DNA from: Trametopsis cervina
Lineage: Eukaryota; Basidiomycota; Agaricomycetes; Polyporales; Irpicaceae
Direction: 5' to 3'
DNA length: 64,000 nt
Assembly: GCA_022385755.1 (NCBI GenBank)
Contig: MU278352.1
Location: 682,001-746,000, forward strand
Shown: positions 11,742 to 23,605 of the stretch, piece after piece
Position numbering within the stretch: the first letter of the stretch is position 1
How the letters are laid out: each line of letters begins with the position of its first letter
Translations under genes and position numbers: made by a program
The notes under the pieces: generated by a model
Told to the model about the DNA's origin: nothing
Databases searched by the model: none
What the model saw: the letters and a program-made list of their open reading frames with translations, nothing else

Positions 11742-13531
11742 TTAATCCTTGGCTTGTACAACATGGTCCTCGACAAATTGTCCCCATTTGTGAATAATCG
11801 GCTTAACGATGAGATCCCATTCACGTTTGTTGTAGCGGCCTCTCTTCGCTCTCTTGAACGTGAAGATCTCCTTGTGAACTTTCCCACCTGTTTCGAGTAA
11901 CCAATGTCAGCGAAATATGCCACACGATATATATATATGATATATTGGAATACATACAGTCTCCGCATGGCTCTTTCGACTTGGTCCTAGGACTGCCGTT
12001 GTCGGAGAAATCTGGAGAGACGGATGGGAACCCGCTGAGGAGGTACTGGTTATTCTGAGCCAAGTCGGCCAGTTCGACGTGTATAAGGCGTTCAAGCCTG
12101 TAGCAAAATTTGCCCTTCGTGCCCTCCTGAAGCCTGCCCATAAGGTCAGGAGTATCGTCTCCAGGCATCTCCGGCCACCGGCCGCGCAGATGCTGCGACT
12201 TCGAGCCGCACTGCTTCGCCCATTCATGCATGCGTTTATTAAGCTTCACGGTTCGCCCGACTTTGAAGAAAACGCAGTCTTTGACGGCGGGATCCGTGTC
12301 TGCAGCACCGAATGTTCAGCTTCCTTGACGCAAAACGGATGGTCGGCTGGGTAGCCCTACTAACCTAGAATTTCAAACCCATAGATGTAACCGGGTCTAT
12401 CGGCTTTGGTAGCCATCTTGGTCATAAGAGAGCGCAGCGCTGCTTGTGTAGAACGATCAAGGTACGACGGAATATAATCTGTGTAATTTATGCACAAACC
12501 GTGCTGCCTAAGTTGCCGTATTAGTCGCTGCACAGGATCAACGCACCTTCGTACTTGATATATTCACCGCTAACAGGGGACAAGAATTCTTTCTTCTCGA
12601 GCGCTTTATCTTTATGTTGCGTGCAAAAAGCTTCAATGGCACCATCGTCTTCGTCGTCCCCAAGGACTGAAGACAGAACGCTGGATACTTTCGCGGCTTT
12701 CTTGCAGCGGTTTCCCTGTTGGGTAAGGGCGGAACATTGGACTGAGCCGGACCGAAAAGATACGGCGGAGGCCGTCTGAGCAATAACAGGCGTAGATGCG
12801 GACCGCTTCCGTTCGGGCCTACTGCGCGTATCGTCCGAGGGCTGACCGTTGACCGACAGCTGCTGGGGAATGCGGTTTCGCTTAGTCGTGGTGGGAATGT
12901 GTGCTGAGATGGACTCAGACACGATCGGTACACTAGGATCGGAGCTTGCGCGCGGAGGCATATCAGCCTGCGGCGGGCTTAAAGTCGCCAACCCGTGCAA
13001 ATTGCCATCCCACAGCCCCTGCGCGTATTGATATGTTATAGAATTCCCAGGTCTGCTATTTGGCTCTGGTTCCGGCATGCGCATGCGCGGGGGCACGGGT
13101 AGCGGACCAGGACCAGGACGCGTGGCCACGAAGTGTGGGACTGGCTGTGGGAAGGCGACATTATTGGGAGTGGCTGGGAGAGGTTTCTCGCGTTTAGTAT
13201 CGCGTTTGTCCGGAGAGTGCTCGCCATAAAAACCACCGACGAAGTCATTCGCTGATTTCCTCCTGCTGGGCCTGCCTGCAGCCAGTGTCATGGCTGCCAT
13301 GTGCCGCGCAAGGTCATCTGGAGTGGCCTCCTTCTCCTTGTGCTTGTGCTTGTCCTTGGTGCCCATCATCCAGTCGAGCATTTTGGAGTCAGAAGGTAGG
13401 GTTTGAGATCGAGAGCAGTTGTAAGATGTGGAAGCGTGAACGCTCTTCAGCTCTGCGCGCAGCACAGCACCGACACGAGCCGGTGCGTCCTGTACCCACG
13501 AGCTGAGATAAACGCGGTGTCCTGTGCTCAT
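11742..13531 (-). CDS. T5orf172 (DUF1766, GIY-YIG-like) domain protein
   Basis: A long Pro/Ser/Arg-rich N-terminal region (13531 to about 12750) precedes a probable zinc motif CSALTQQGNRCKK with a second half FCTQHKDK. The conserved C-terminal domain begins near 12470 with GYIYGFEIL, continues with FFKVGRTVKLNKRMHEW, and ends KWGQFVEDHV (stop 11742). The GYIYG and KVGRT pair is the signature of the T5orf172/DUF1766 family, related to GIY-YIG nucleases. Fungal members include Mug113-type proteins, and their activity is unproven. ATG 13531 (MSTGHRVYLSS) is the first in frame. ATG 13381 (MLDWMMGTKDK) is an equally good candidate because the preceding 50 residues look unconserved. The gene is divergent from PDCD5. 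Confidence 0.75.
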
Positions 13532-13700
13532 AGCGGTCACGAGGCGTTGTCGCGTCTGTAGCGCCCATAGATCCCTTTACAGCAAAGACGGCACGTGCCG
13601 ATTTCCCGATCACTGAAGACAGTGCCATAAACGCACTTCAGATCTTGCGTTCGACCTTGCCTGCCACTTCCCCCTCATAGACTTTGAACTACTGACCAAC

Positions 13701-14286
13701 ATGAGTGATCCTGAGCTCGAAGCAATCCGTGCCGCGAGAATGAGCCAGCTGCAAGAAGAGTCCGGGGGCTCAGGCGGTGCTGGCGGCGAGGAGGCAGGAA
13801 AACGTGCAGCGGAAGAGGAGATGCGGCGGAATCTGCTCGCCACTGTGCTGGATACCGCGGCGCGGGAACGACGTACGTGGCACTTTATCTGGGAACGTGT
13901 GATGGCCTTAATTGCATTCCTGACGTTCTGCGATCCGTTTAGTATCTCGTATAGCACTAGTCAGTCAAGACCGAGCTCGCCAAATTGAAGCGATATTGTT
14001 GCGCATGGCGCAGTCCGGGCAGCTGCGTGGTCGAGTGACGGAGGAGCAATTGATTGACCTCCTGGAGAAGGTAGGGTGTTATACACGTTACATCTTCGCA
14101 TGCGACTGACAGCATTGCTGCAGGCTGAGGACGCACAGGGAAGAAGTCAGCCGAAGAAAGGCTCTATCGTGGTACGTCTTAGGGCATCCGTTTCATGATA
14201 CCTATTTCTACTAGATTGGCCAACTCATCACTGGCATCTAGTTTCAACGCCGGAAGGGCGGATTCGATGATGATGATGACTTCTGA
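13701..14286 (+). CDS. PDCD5/TFAR19 family DNA-binding-related protein
   Basis: Small conserved eukaryotic/archaeal protein; the human member is linked to apoptosis and to the TRiC chaperonin. Exons are 13701-13872, 13943-14070, 14124 to about 14172, and a last exon ending with the TGA at 14284-14286. Splicing gives MSDPELEAIRAARMSQLQEE, then ARERLSRIAL across the first junction, then LLRMAQSGQLRGRVTEEQL, and the terminal FQRRKGGFDDDDDF. Each block matches the family, including the acidic tail. A Gly/Ser-rich insert (GGSGGAGGEE) follows the first helix. Reading through intron 1 makes a false 95-codon frame. The exact molecular role in fungi is not established. Confidence 0.9.
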
Positions 14287-14925
14287 GTTTTATTCTCCGT
14301 CGAATTGCCTTCACTAGGCTGTATTAACATACCCAATGCTCTCATACTACGAGGTAAATACTTGCGCATTATCGGCAGGTTCGTTGAAGGTCTATTCAGA
14401 TTCAGAATGCGCTGCAAGTCGTGATCGTGTGCTCATTCCCGGACACGGTAGGACCACTACTGAATGTTGTCTTTCAGCGATAGCTGGACCCTGGCCTTGT
14501 GTGGGACAAACCTGGGCCGTCGCGCAGTCGAGGCACGTTTTCAGCCAGTAAATTCAATACTCTCCGGGCTGCCTCTTGACCTGATAGGCTGCAGGATAAG
14601 GCAAAGTGCTGCTGGGCTAGAATTGCTATTCAATGTCTCGCTGCTTACCTAAGCAGATCACAGCGGGACCATCTAGATCTGCGGCACGTTTATATCAGGA
14701 GCGCCCGGGTACTAGCTTCGGTCTTCCCATTTGAGGCTACCGGGCTTACCCTTTATGGGGGTAAGACGTCCTCCCTATCGAGGAAGGCGCCAATGCCCTT
14801 GAGTAATCCGTCGCTAGTACCTCTGAATAATTCTTGGCCGATGGGCATTGCTTCGTGCTTAGAACTCTGTCTATCGGTAGCTATCAGGTAGAACATCGAC
14901 CTGCTCATCCCAGAACGCCATCTCG
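14287..14925. other. intergenic between PDCD5 and the Zn2Cys6 factor
   Basis: About 640 bp with no supported gene. A perfect 7-bp inverted repeat (CTTACCC, loop TTTATGG, GGGTAAG) lies around 14747-14767. It is too small to name. Confidence 0.35.
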
Positions 14926-17900
14926 ATGCCCAAAGCCAGTGGTCCACCCGCTCGTCAGGATTCAACGCCTTTCAAGACTAATGTTCAGAGTCTGAAGCGG
15001 AATCAGGTCGGTCATCTTGTCTGGTGGGGTTATTCGGGTATTCACACAGGAAGCAGGCCTGTCACCAATGCCGAAAGCGCAAGCTAGTAAGTTGGCACAT
15101 GCAGAGTCCCTCCTTGTTGAGTTCACTTATCCATTATTCTATCACAGAAATGGTACGTGGCGAACAGTTGTTCTAGCCGCCTTGCCTGCGCACCCAGCTG
15201 ACCCCTTACCAGCGACGCAAAGCGACCTTGTTCTACCTGTTGTCGATCCCATGCTTATGCCTTAGCCCACGCATCACCTGCGGACCGATTGAACCTTCCA
15301 GACCACCCCGAATGCACTTTCGATGAAGGTATGCGTTTCCCTGCTGTCAGTTTGCGTGAGCTGACCTTGCTCAGTCTCAGCAGCGCCAGTCCCGCAGACA
15401 ACAACTGCGGCGCCTAAGAGTCGATACGAGCGATTGGAAAATCGGATTAGTGAGTGAGGTGTGAGTTTGGGGAGGATCCTCCAGACTGACCTAGAATAAC
15501 GCAGACGAATTGGAGTCTCTTCTGCATGACAAGTCCACGGGTAGCTCCGAGTCCTCACCCGGCGCAGGCAGTTCACGGCCGCCGTCTTCGGAAGCTAGTG
15601 AACACTCATCCCTCCCTACACCAACCGACTTCGGTCCCCTACCAACGCATCACCAGCACAATGCACTCGCTGCTCCCGGACATATGGACTCCGGAGATTG
15701 GTCGAAGGCGTATTTCTCTTCTCAAGGGCCGCCGGAGAACATCAACATACTCGAGTTTCCGGGCTTCTCTGGTCCTCTGGACCAACTTGCCGGTATCGCG
15801 AGCTTGATTGATTCGTCCCCTCCCGCAGACCGAGCAAGCGCCTCTACCCCTGCCTCTTCCTCTCGGGATCAAAGCGTCATGTCGCCAGCCATCCAGGGGG
15901 AAACTGCGTATGCTCATAGAGCGGAGACGCCCAATACTGATAACTCACAGGGTGTCGTTTATGGATCGTGGCCTGCCAAGCTTCCGGATATGACGGCAAC
16001 TCGTCACCTGTATGTATTCTATACTCCCTCTCGTGCCCATTGCGCTCACACCTATGCAGCGTGCAAGCCTTCTTCACGTATTATATCCATGCGGGTCGCA
16101 TGTATCATGCACCTAGCTTCATGGCCTCCCTGGATCTCCACCCGTCTGATCCGAAGTTCCCTCCAAGGGCTGTCCTTCACGCTATGTGCGCCATTGGCAG
16201 CATGTATGCTTCACCTTCCCCGCAAAATGGCGGAGAGGAAGCCTACCACTGTCAGTGTTCATAACTCTCGTATCGCCGAACATTAAACTCAGACTGCTCT
16301 CAGACGATCCAGTTCTCGGGGTTAGATTCGGAAAGAAGCGAAACCCATCTTTTGCTGATCAACAGGCCGTGTATGCAAAGGAGGCTGCTGAGGAAGGTTT
16401 GATCATGGGAGAGAACATCTTTGAGCACTCGCAAAGTAGGTCTTAAGCGTCTTTCTCTCCTCACAACTGGAATTGACTTGGCTCCCTAGCGTTTATGCTC
16501 TTGACGTGGTTTTACCAGAGCAATGCAAGGTATGTACATTCTATCATTACCATCTAATAGTGCTTGCTCATTACTTCTACGTAGATGGATGGAGGTCAGC
16601 ACCATGTGTATACAATCGGCTACGATGGTCATACTAAAGTTGGTATAGGCCTGTCTGTTTAACGCGATGTCCATCAGAACAACGATCCCTTGCGGACTTA
16701 ATGCCTGCCCTCCGTTCCATGGTATAGCGTATGCGGACCCATTCAGCGATAAGCCTACGAACATCATTCCGAATGCAAGAACTGTTTTGGAAGATGAGGT
16801 GCGACGTAACACGTTCTGGGTTGGTCAGTAGCCATCCATTGTCTTCGCTTTACAAAACTGAACGTTGTCGGTAGCGTACGCGATGGAGCGACAACTTGGT
16901 GCCGGTAACAGCTGGGCGATGCTTATGGATGATAAGGATGTCGCACAGCTCTTCCCTCTTCGTCAGGATCAGTTCCAACAAGGGGTAAGTCCTTCCATAT
17001 AAGCCTGCTCTCATCACTGAGTGTCACGTATCTCCAGGTTCTCGTGTTACCGCCAGATCGCCAATGGTCGCATGCGCCAGATGCTCTTCATGTTCATCAT
17101 CCCGACCAGACCGACTCATTTATCATGTACATCAAGGCATCTATGCTTTTCTCAAAGGTTAAGAACTTCAACATTCGATTCAAGAGTCTTGCGTATTCGG
17201 GGGACGCATCGGTGACGCCGATGCTCGACATCAACAACAATGATGGACTCTTGAAGTACAGCCCGAGGACGACGCCGCTGTTCCTTGAGCTCGATAACTT
17301 GGTCTTGACCTTCAAGAATAAATTCCCGGCACACCTGAAGAACCCCGTGGTCAACGGTAAAGTTGACTACTATCTGTACTCAGCTTGGAATATCTTGCAC
17401 ATGTGAGTGATATTGCTGTGCGACACTCCTTCTTGTGCTGACATGTTGATCAGCACACAAATACATCTCCACGAGCCGTATGCACGACCAGGGAGCGAGT
17501 CATGTCTGTTCGCGTTCAAGATATTAACGGCGGCTCGAGCCATCGTCGATCTTTTACACGATATAAGTTCGTCGAGCTTTGACATTTCATTACTTGATAT
17601 TTATCCATTCGTAAGTTGATCATGATGACTGCGACCGGAATCTGAACTTATGCCGTGGAATATAGCTGTGTTGGTTTATGGCAGGTCGAGTCCTCGTACG
17701 GTTCCTAAAGTCGGCGCAAGAGGCTCAGGCGCAAGACCAGATACTCTCCCTGAAGACGGAAGTAGAGTTCCTACGGTGAGTCTTTGGCGTAGCGCCAAGT
17801 CCCAGATGTCGCTGATAGCGTTTAATAGCACGATGTTGCTTCGCGCGGGAGAGCGAGTTCCTCTTGCTGGTGAGCACATATGTTTGCCTACTATATGCCT

Positions 17901-18138
17901 GTAACTGATGTTGTTGTCAGCCACCTACGCCAGGATGCTGTTGAACATGATGATTTCGACGTGTGGAGATCTCTCAGAAGAGACGCCTGCTCCTCCCCCT
18001 CCCGTTCCGGTAGAACAGCCGAAACATGGTTTATACGGCACGACGTTCACATTCAAAGTGCCCCCCGAGCCACCGATGTTGACGCCAGAGGAGATGGTCA
18101 TCCTGTCAGAGCATTCTATCGGGCTGAGTCATGGGTGA
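14926..18138 (+). CDS. Zn2Cys6 transcription factor with fungal-specific middle domain
   Basis: Sequence-specific nuclear regulator; targets unknown. Exon 1 (14926-15006) encodes MPKASGPPARQDS through SLKRNQ. Exon 2 (15057-15086) gives ACHQCRKRKL. A 5-nt exon (15148-15152) supplies the third zinc cysteine (KC). Exon 4 (15213-15328) gives DAKRPCSTC, the RSHAYALAHASP linker and the last cysteine in ECTFDE. A coiled-coil dimerisation segment follows (RYERLENRINELESLLHD, about 15430-15535), then a Ser/Pro/Thr-rich linker. The fungal transcription factor domain (Fungal_trans type) starts near 16060 (YIHAGRMYHAPSFMASL) and includes GKKRNPSFADQQAVYAKEA near 16335. The C-terminus after 17900 is Pro-rich and ends at TGA 18136. 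There are many introns; those after 16450 were not all resolved. Confidence 0.85.
15148..15152 (+). other. 5-nt micro-exon inside the zinc cluster
   Basis: The AAATG block is preceded by TATCACAG and followed by GTACGTGG. Joining exon 2 (ending AAGCTA at 15086) to AAATG and then to CGACGC at 15213 reads L-K-C-D-A-K-R-P-C, restoring the Cys spacing C-x2-C-x6-C-x5-C-x2-C. Without it the frame is lost and the third zinc cysteine is missing. Flanking introns are 61 and 60 nt. Confidence 0.85.
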
Positions 18139-18514
18139 GTCTGGGCGGGCGGTTGCATATTTATTCTTTATTCTTTTTCTGCTTTGTTATATCTGTGTTG
18201 TAAATATGTATGCATGTGGAGGGTTTATGGTTGCCTTCACGTACGACGAGGTAGCGTAGCTTTTGTATAATAACAGAAAATTTTAGCACTTCTCAATGTG
18301 TTTGTGAGGGACGATAACAATGGGCGATTGCGAGCGGCTAAATGCGATCGTAGTTACATAGCATTGTTTGCACGTATTTGCGTTTTGTCAAAACATGGCG
18401 TTCTGAGGGTCGCGTTTCCGCTCGATCCAGTTCTTCAACTTGCTCTTTCACCTTCTCCAGCTACATCGCGCTTTCAGTCTACAGTTCTGACCAAGACACT
18501 GCCCTTGCCTGACG
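18139..18514. other. intergenic between the Zn2Cys6 factor and NOT4
   Basis: About 375 bp of 3' flank and NOT4 promoter. No motif or repeat stands out. Confidence 0.35.
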
Positions 18515-21500
18515 ATGTCGAGTCGAATTCATCCCCATTCGCCACTACCGGCACCGGCGATGCGCGCCAGCACTCCATCAGTGCAATCCAAATCTCATGT
18601 TCTAGCCGGAGTGCAGGACGCGTACTGGAGCGACGATGAAACGGTGAGTCTAGCATGTGTGGTATGTGGCCTATGAGCCCCGCTAACGATGATGTGCACA
18701 GGAGGATGCCGAGTGCCCGCTTTGTCTCGAAGAGATGGACATATCGGATATTAACTTCAAGCCGTGCCCCTGCGGATACCAGGTGCGTAGCGTACAGTCA
18801 TCGGAGCCATACACACTCATTGACATTGCGAGTAGATCTGTCGTTTTTGTTGGCACCACATCAAAGTGAATCTGAACCGTCGTTGCCCGGCGTGTCGTCG
18901 AGAGTACAAAGACGAGACGGTCCAATTTAAGCCGATTAACAAAGAGGAGTGAGTACTCCTTTCTTTGTGCCCGCCTCATCGCTACTATAGCTGCGTATCT
19001 TACTAACGTTCTGCATCGCCTTTTGTTTCCAAGTCACAAGCGCCTTACACAGCAGAAGAAGCAAAAGGAGCGTGAACGCAAGGAACTGGACGCCTTGGGC
19101 CGGCGTCAGCTTGCCAACGTGAGAGTGGTGCAGCGCAATGTGGCGTACGTCGTTGGTATTGGCCAGCGTTTCGCCAAGGAAGAGGTGCGTAGCGTTTCGG
19201 AGTCGATTTGATTACTATTGACTGGGCCGATCAGCTCATTCCTACATTACGGACGCATGAGTATTTTGGGCAGTATGGGAAGATCTCCAAGATTGTAATC
19301 GTGAAGCGTACACCCGCTGGGGGCAGAGCACCCGTCGTAGGGCTGTATATCACTTTCCACCGTCGAGAGGATGCGGCACGGTGCATCGGAGCGGTCGATG
19401 GTGCACCGTCTCCCGGAGGAGGGGGCGAGGTCATGCGAGCTAGCTACGGTACCACCAAGTACTGCATGGCTTTTCTGCGAGGAGTCAGCTGTTCCGATCA
19501 TAGTTGCATGAACTTGCATGAATGGGGCGATGAAACTGATTGTTTCACGAAAGAGGATCTGACGACTTTGTTCGTAGCATTGCTCGCCGTTAATATGTTG
19601 CTTACTAATCTCACGTCTCTAGGAAACACACGCTCAAGGATACAGAGAGTAGAGTGCGCACAATCACAGTTGTCAAGAAGGGCGACGAAAGTGAAGGTGC
19701 GGTCTTACTTCTCATTCGAGATTTCGATGTCTTATTCCCCCTCAGCCGGCCTTCCTCGAGCCGCCTCATGGGCGAACAAGGGCCTTAACAGCGTAGCTAG
19801 TACGGCTTTGCACAATATGGCCGCGGCTAATCAAGCACAACCTGCTATTTCTCGACAACCGCGTCGCCCTACTTCCACTCGTCCAACACGTATCGGTGTC
19901 AATGGATCAGGCACACCTGCGACACCTAGTATCCGCGAAAAGCGGGCGGCGGCGAGCTCGAACAAGACGCCGTCCGCATCATCACTATCCCGCCCTTCCA
20001 CGCCCAGTGTGTCCGTGCCACAGCATGTGGAGAGCCAATCTCCCATTACACCGTCAAATCCACAGAAAGAGCGCATCCCTTCGCCGCCCCCTCTCCCCTC
20101 ACCTGTCGCTGTTGAATCTGACGACGCTGGCTCTGGTGAACGAGAAGCTTCGAGACCGAGCTCTTCTCCAGAGGTGTCCTCGCCTTCCCCAGCATCTGCT
20201 CCCGCAGCCCCTCCCGGATTACCGGCCGTACCTCCCGGTCTGTCTGCTCCGCCAGGGTTACCTGCACCTGCTTCACGGTCGTCGTTATCCACCGAATCTT
20301 CGCCTCAGCTTGCACATATAGGACCGTACCAGATGTCTACGCAAGCACAAGCTCTTGTTGCAGATCTAAAGGCTCGTCGCGAGAACACAGTGGTCTCGAG
20401 CGGTCCCAGTCCCTTCCCCGACTTTGATCGTATGTTACAATCGTTGACGGAGGATAGTGGGTTCAGCTTCAGCCTCGACCCCAAGCTTGCAGGGGAAGAT
20501 CAAGGCGCTACATTAGATTTGCCTGATTTCGATCTTACTGGCAGTACTTCATTCTCCGGCACCTTTTTCGATGCTTTCCCGAGTGTTCGGCATGGAGCCC
20601 CGCCTGGTCTCGGCTATCCTCCGCGTCTTGACATGCACGCTTCGACACAGTCGCCAGCGCCCTCCACGACTAGCAGCTATACAGGTTCATTCAACCCCTT
20701 CGGAGCGGAAAGCAATGACGACAGTTCCCGGCAGTATTCTCCCCTCGATGATGATCGCAAGGTATCCCGCTTTGGCTTTGCTCGAGGCAGGCAAGGGTCG
20801 ACTTCCATGTCGAATACTGCATCGCCGCTCAACCTCCCCTCGACCCTCAATGGCTCTGAACATGCGCCACAATTGTCGTATTTCAATCAGTCAGAGATAG
20901 CCCCTTCTGCGGGCCCCTCGAGTCCTGCGCAATGGAATTTCCAAGGACGTCACCACCCCCACGATTATTTGCATCAGTCAAACTCCGCATTGAGCTCGCC
21001 ATTAGTTCAGCATGCTCAAGCGCATACACCGTACGCCACACCCCAGCAACAGCAACAGCAACAACCGGCCCGTTTCCAACCGTTCGATACGTCTGTTAGC
21101 GAAGCTCAGCTACGAGATTTCATCAATTCCAGTCGTGACCGCTCACTGCGGTCCAGCTCGGCTGGTAGGTTCTCCTCACACCAGGACAATCTCAGTGCGC
21201 TAAAAGGAGAGATGGGATGGACAGATTCACAGCAGTACAAGTACCCCGGCTCTCAACCGTTTGCCGATCCCGCCATAATGTCCGCCCGATTGGCATCACC
21301 TATGGGGCAGCCTATGCATGACAACGGCTACCCGAACCTCGCTTCGATTGCGGATAGCTACTCTGCTCAGCAACCAATGACATTCGGCCCACCTCCCGGA
21401 CTTTCCTTTCCGCCTGGAGTCATGCCGAGTCCCTCGATGGCGAGTCGACATGGGTTGAGCATGGGCGGTGGGTTGCCAACTGGTATGGATCTGTCTCAGG

Positions 21501-23373
21501 CAGCTGGATCGGTCCATGGTGAGTTTCGTTTCCTTCACTCTCAGGGGAGGGAGTCCCAGGTCAGAGTACCGAGCGCCGTGCTTTCAGTGCGGAAACTTTA
21601 TCATCGACCATGATAATGCTACAAAGGCCCGGGTCGTCTTTCATCCTCCTGTTTCGTCCCCACCTCCGAATCTTGCTGTCGCTCGCTGCTATGCATCTGT
21701 CTATCATCCCTTCCGGTAAGCTCTGACGCTGACCAAACCCCTTCTATGTCTATCTCGTCGATTCCCTATATTCTCGATATACCCTTCGTTCAGTCTCTTC
21801 CTCCACATCTCCTATTCCCTCCCCTGCGCTATCATCCGCGGATTTCCCTGCGCTGTCAGCGGCGGATGCTTCACCTACCACGGAGCAGCAGCAACCCTCC
21901 GAGGACGCAGAATCGTCTGCTTCGCTACTGGATGCTAAGGCTCAGGCAAAAGCTGAGAGGCTTGCTGCTAAGAAAGCCGCTGCAGAGGAGCGAGCGGCCG
22001 CTCGTAGGAAGCTTGTTGAGGAACGCGCCGCAACAAAAGCTGCAGAGAAAGAGAAGGCTGCTGCGTTGAAGGCGGAGAAGGAGAGGGCCGCGAAGGAGAA
22101 AGCGGACGAGGCGGCAGCGAAAGAGCAAGCAGAAAAGGAGAGGGTAGACAAGGAGAGAGTGGAGAAACAACGCGCTGAGAAGGAGAGACTGGAGAAGGAA
22201 AATGCGAGGAAAGAGCAAGAGGCCCAGGAACGTCAGGGCGCAGCCGCCTCCAAGGTCAAACAGGGAGCAGCTGCGAAGATTAAACGTAACGAAAATGAGA
22301 CGTCCACATCACTTGCAGTCGCTCCTCAGGCATTGAAGTCCGTTCCCACTCGCCGTAACACATCTTCCAAACGCGACTCTACACTCACCCCTGCTCCGGT
22401 CGAGGAAATCACTCAGGCTCCCATTTTGGCCAAAATGCCGAAGAAGAATAAGCCTATCACCCGACCCATTCGAATTCCCAAGGAAGAAACCCACGACAAC
22501 CACTCTGCGTTGGCGTCCGCGGCCACTTCAGATGCTCCTCAATTGCCAGATCCTCAAGTTGATTCCATCACTCATTCCCGAGCGGAATCGCTGGATAGGA
22601 ACGAGCCAACGACATTGGAAGATCTCTTTGCCGAAATCGACGCCCAGGTTCCCTGGATGCGTTTATCACAGCATCCGTTCTTTGATATGAGCAGAATCAA
22701 CCCCGCAGCCAAGATGCCGCTGGAATATGGGCCTCTCGTTCATGCATTGTCAGCTCTATCAGTGGGTGGCGGTTCCTTCGCCAACAACATGCCGTCTGGG
22801 TCCATCGACAACGCGGTCTCTTCGTTCCAGCAACTCCTCGAAACATTGACGCAGACGATTTCGGATCTACTGCGCTTACTCCCCCGTACAACCTGGGACG
22901 ACAGCTCCTCATTTGATGGAGTTCTTCGTGATATGCTTCGAGGCGATGACTTCCTAGAAGATGGAGGCGAGGATCAGAACAATCATGGCAAAGAGGATGA
23001 AGTTGCGGCTCTGACCCTGGCCCTGGAGCGTCGTGCGCGGTGGATGGAGGTACAGCTATCGAAGTTGGAAGAACTCCATCGCGATATCAACACGGCTGCG
23101 GTTCGTGCGGTCCTGTCATTCAATGATAATGGCTGCGATCCTCGTGTCCTCGCACCTCGGAGGGGGACCGCGCTAACACGCTTTGACGAGATTAGGATGA
23201 TAGGAGATATGGTTATGGTCCCTGGGCAAATGACGTACAGGGAAATGGAGGCTGACGAAATGGAGGAGAGACTGGAGGTAGAGAGGGAGTCCGCCATGTT
23301 TGCTGAGACTGAGTTACGAGAGGCGATGCAAAGGATGCAGGCTGTCAAGCCATACGATGATGACGAGTATTAA
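18515..23373 (+). CDS. NOT4: NOT4, RING E3 ligase subunit of CCR4-NOT
   Basis: E3 ubiquitin ligase linked to the CCR4-NOT complex; acts in translation-coupled mRNA and protein quality control. ATG 18515 opens MSSRIHPHSPLP. The RING follows after intron 1 (18644-18701): CPLCLEEMDISD, CPCGYQ, ICRFCWHHIK, CPACRREY. Next are a basic helix (LTQQKKQKERERKEL, about 19035), an RRM (HEYFGQYGKISKIVIV, about 19255) and a C3H1 finger (CMAFLRGVSCSDHSCMNLH, about 19460). The remaining C-terminal part is low complexity: repeated PPGL motifs (20210-21420), a short Gln run near 21050, an FPAL motif near 21850, a Lys/Glu/Ala-rich coiled coil (21940-22250), and a folded-looking end with FPWMRLSQ-like residues (22650-23370). 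Introns between 21520 and 21830 are uncertain. Several introns are open in frame, which creates a misleading 801-codon unspliced frame. Confidence 0.88.
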
Positions 23374-23605
23374 GGTAGTTTATAACCATTCGAGCAGTGT
23401 CCAACCAATGCAAGCCTCAATCTTCAACTGTCCCTTGAGTACGCTTTGGCCGAGCTTGTCAGGTGACCGTGTCGTTCGACGCGTCCAGGCGTGTTTGGCG
23501 CCTGGTACCGTGTAACTTGCACTCAGCCACCGAGAGCACCCCCACGAGACTCCCTCTATTCGCTAGTTCATAAATCCACCACTCTAAAGTGCCACTGCCC
23601 TCTGT

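Noticed and set aside
14747..14767. terminator-like hairpin
   Set aside because: A lone 7-bp inverted repeat in a eukaryotic intergenic region has no known meaning and may be chance.
19208..21613. single 801-codon gene
   Set aside because: The frame arises because several NOT4 introns lack in-frame stops. RING, RRM and zinc-finger exons join only when these are spliced.
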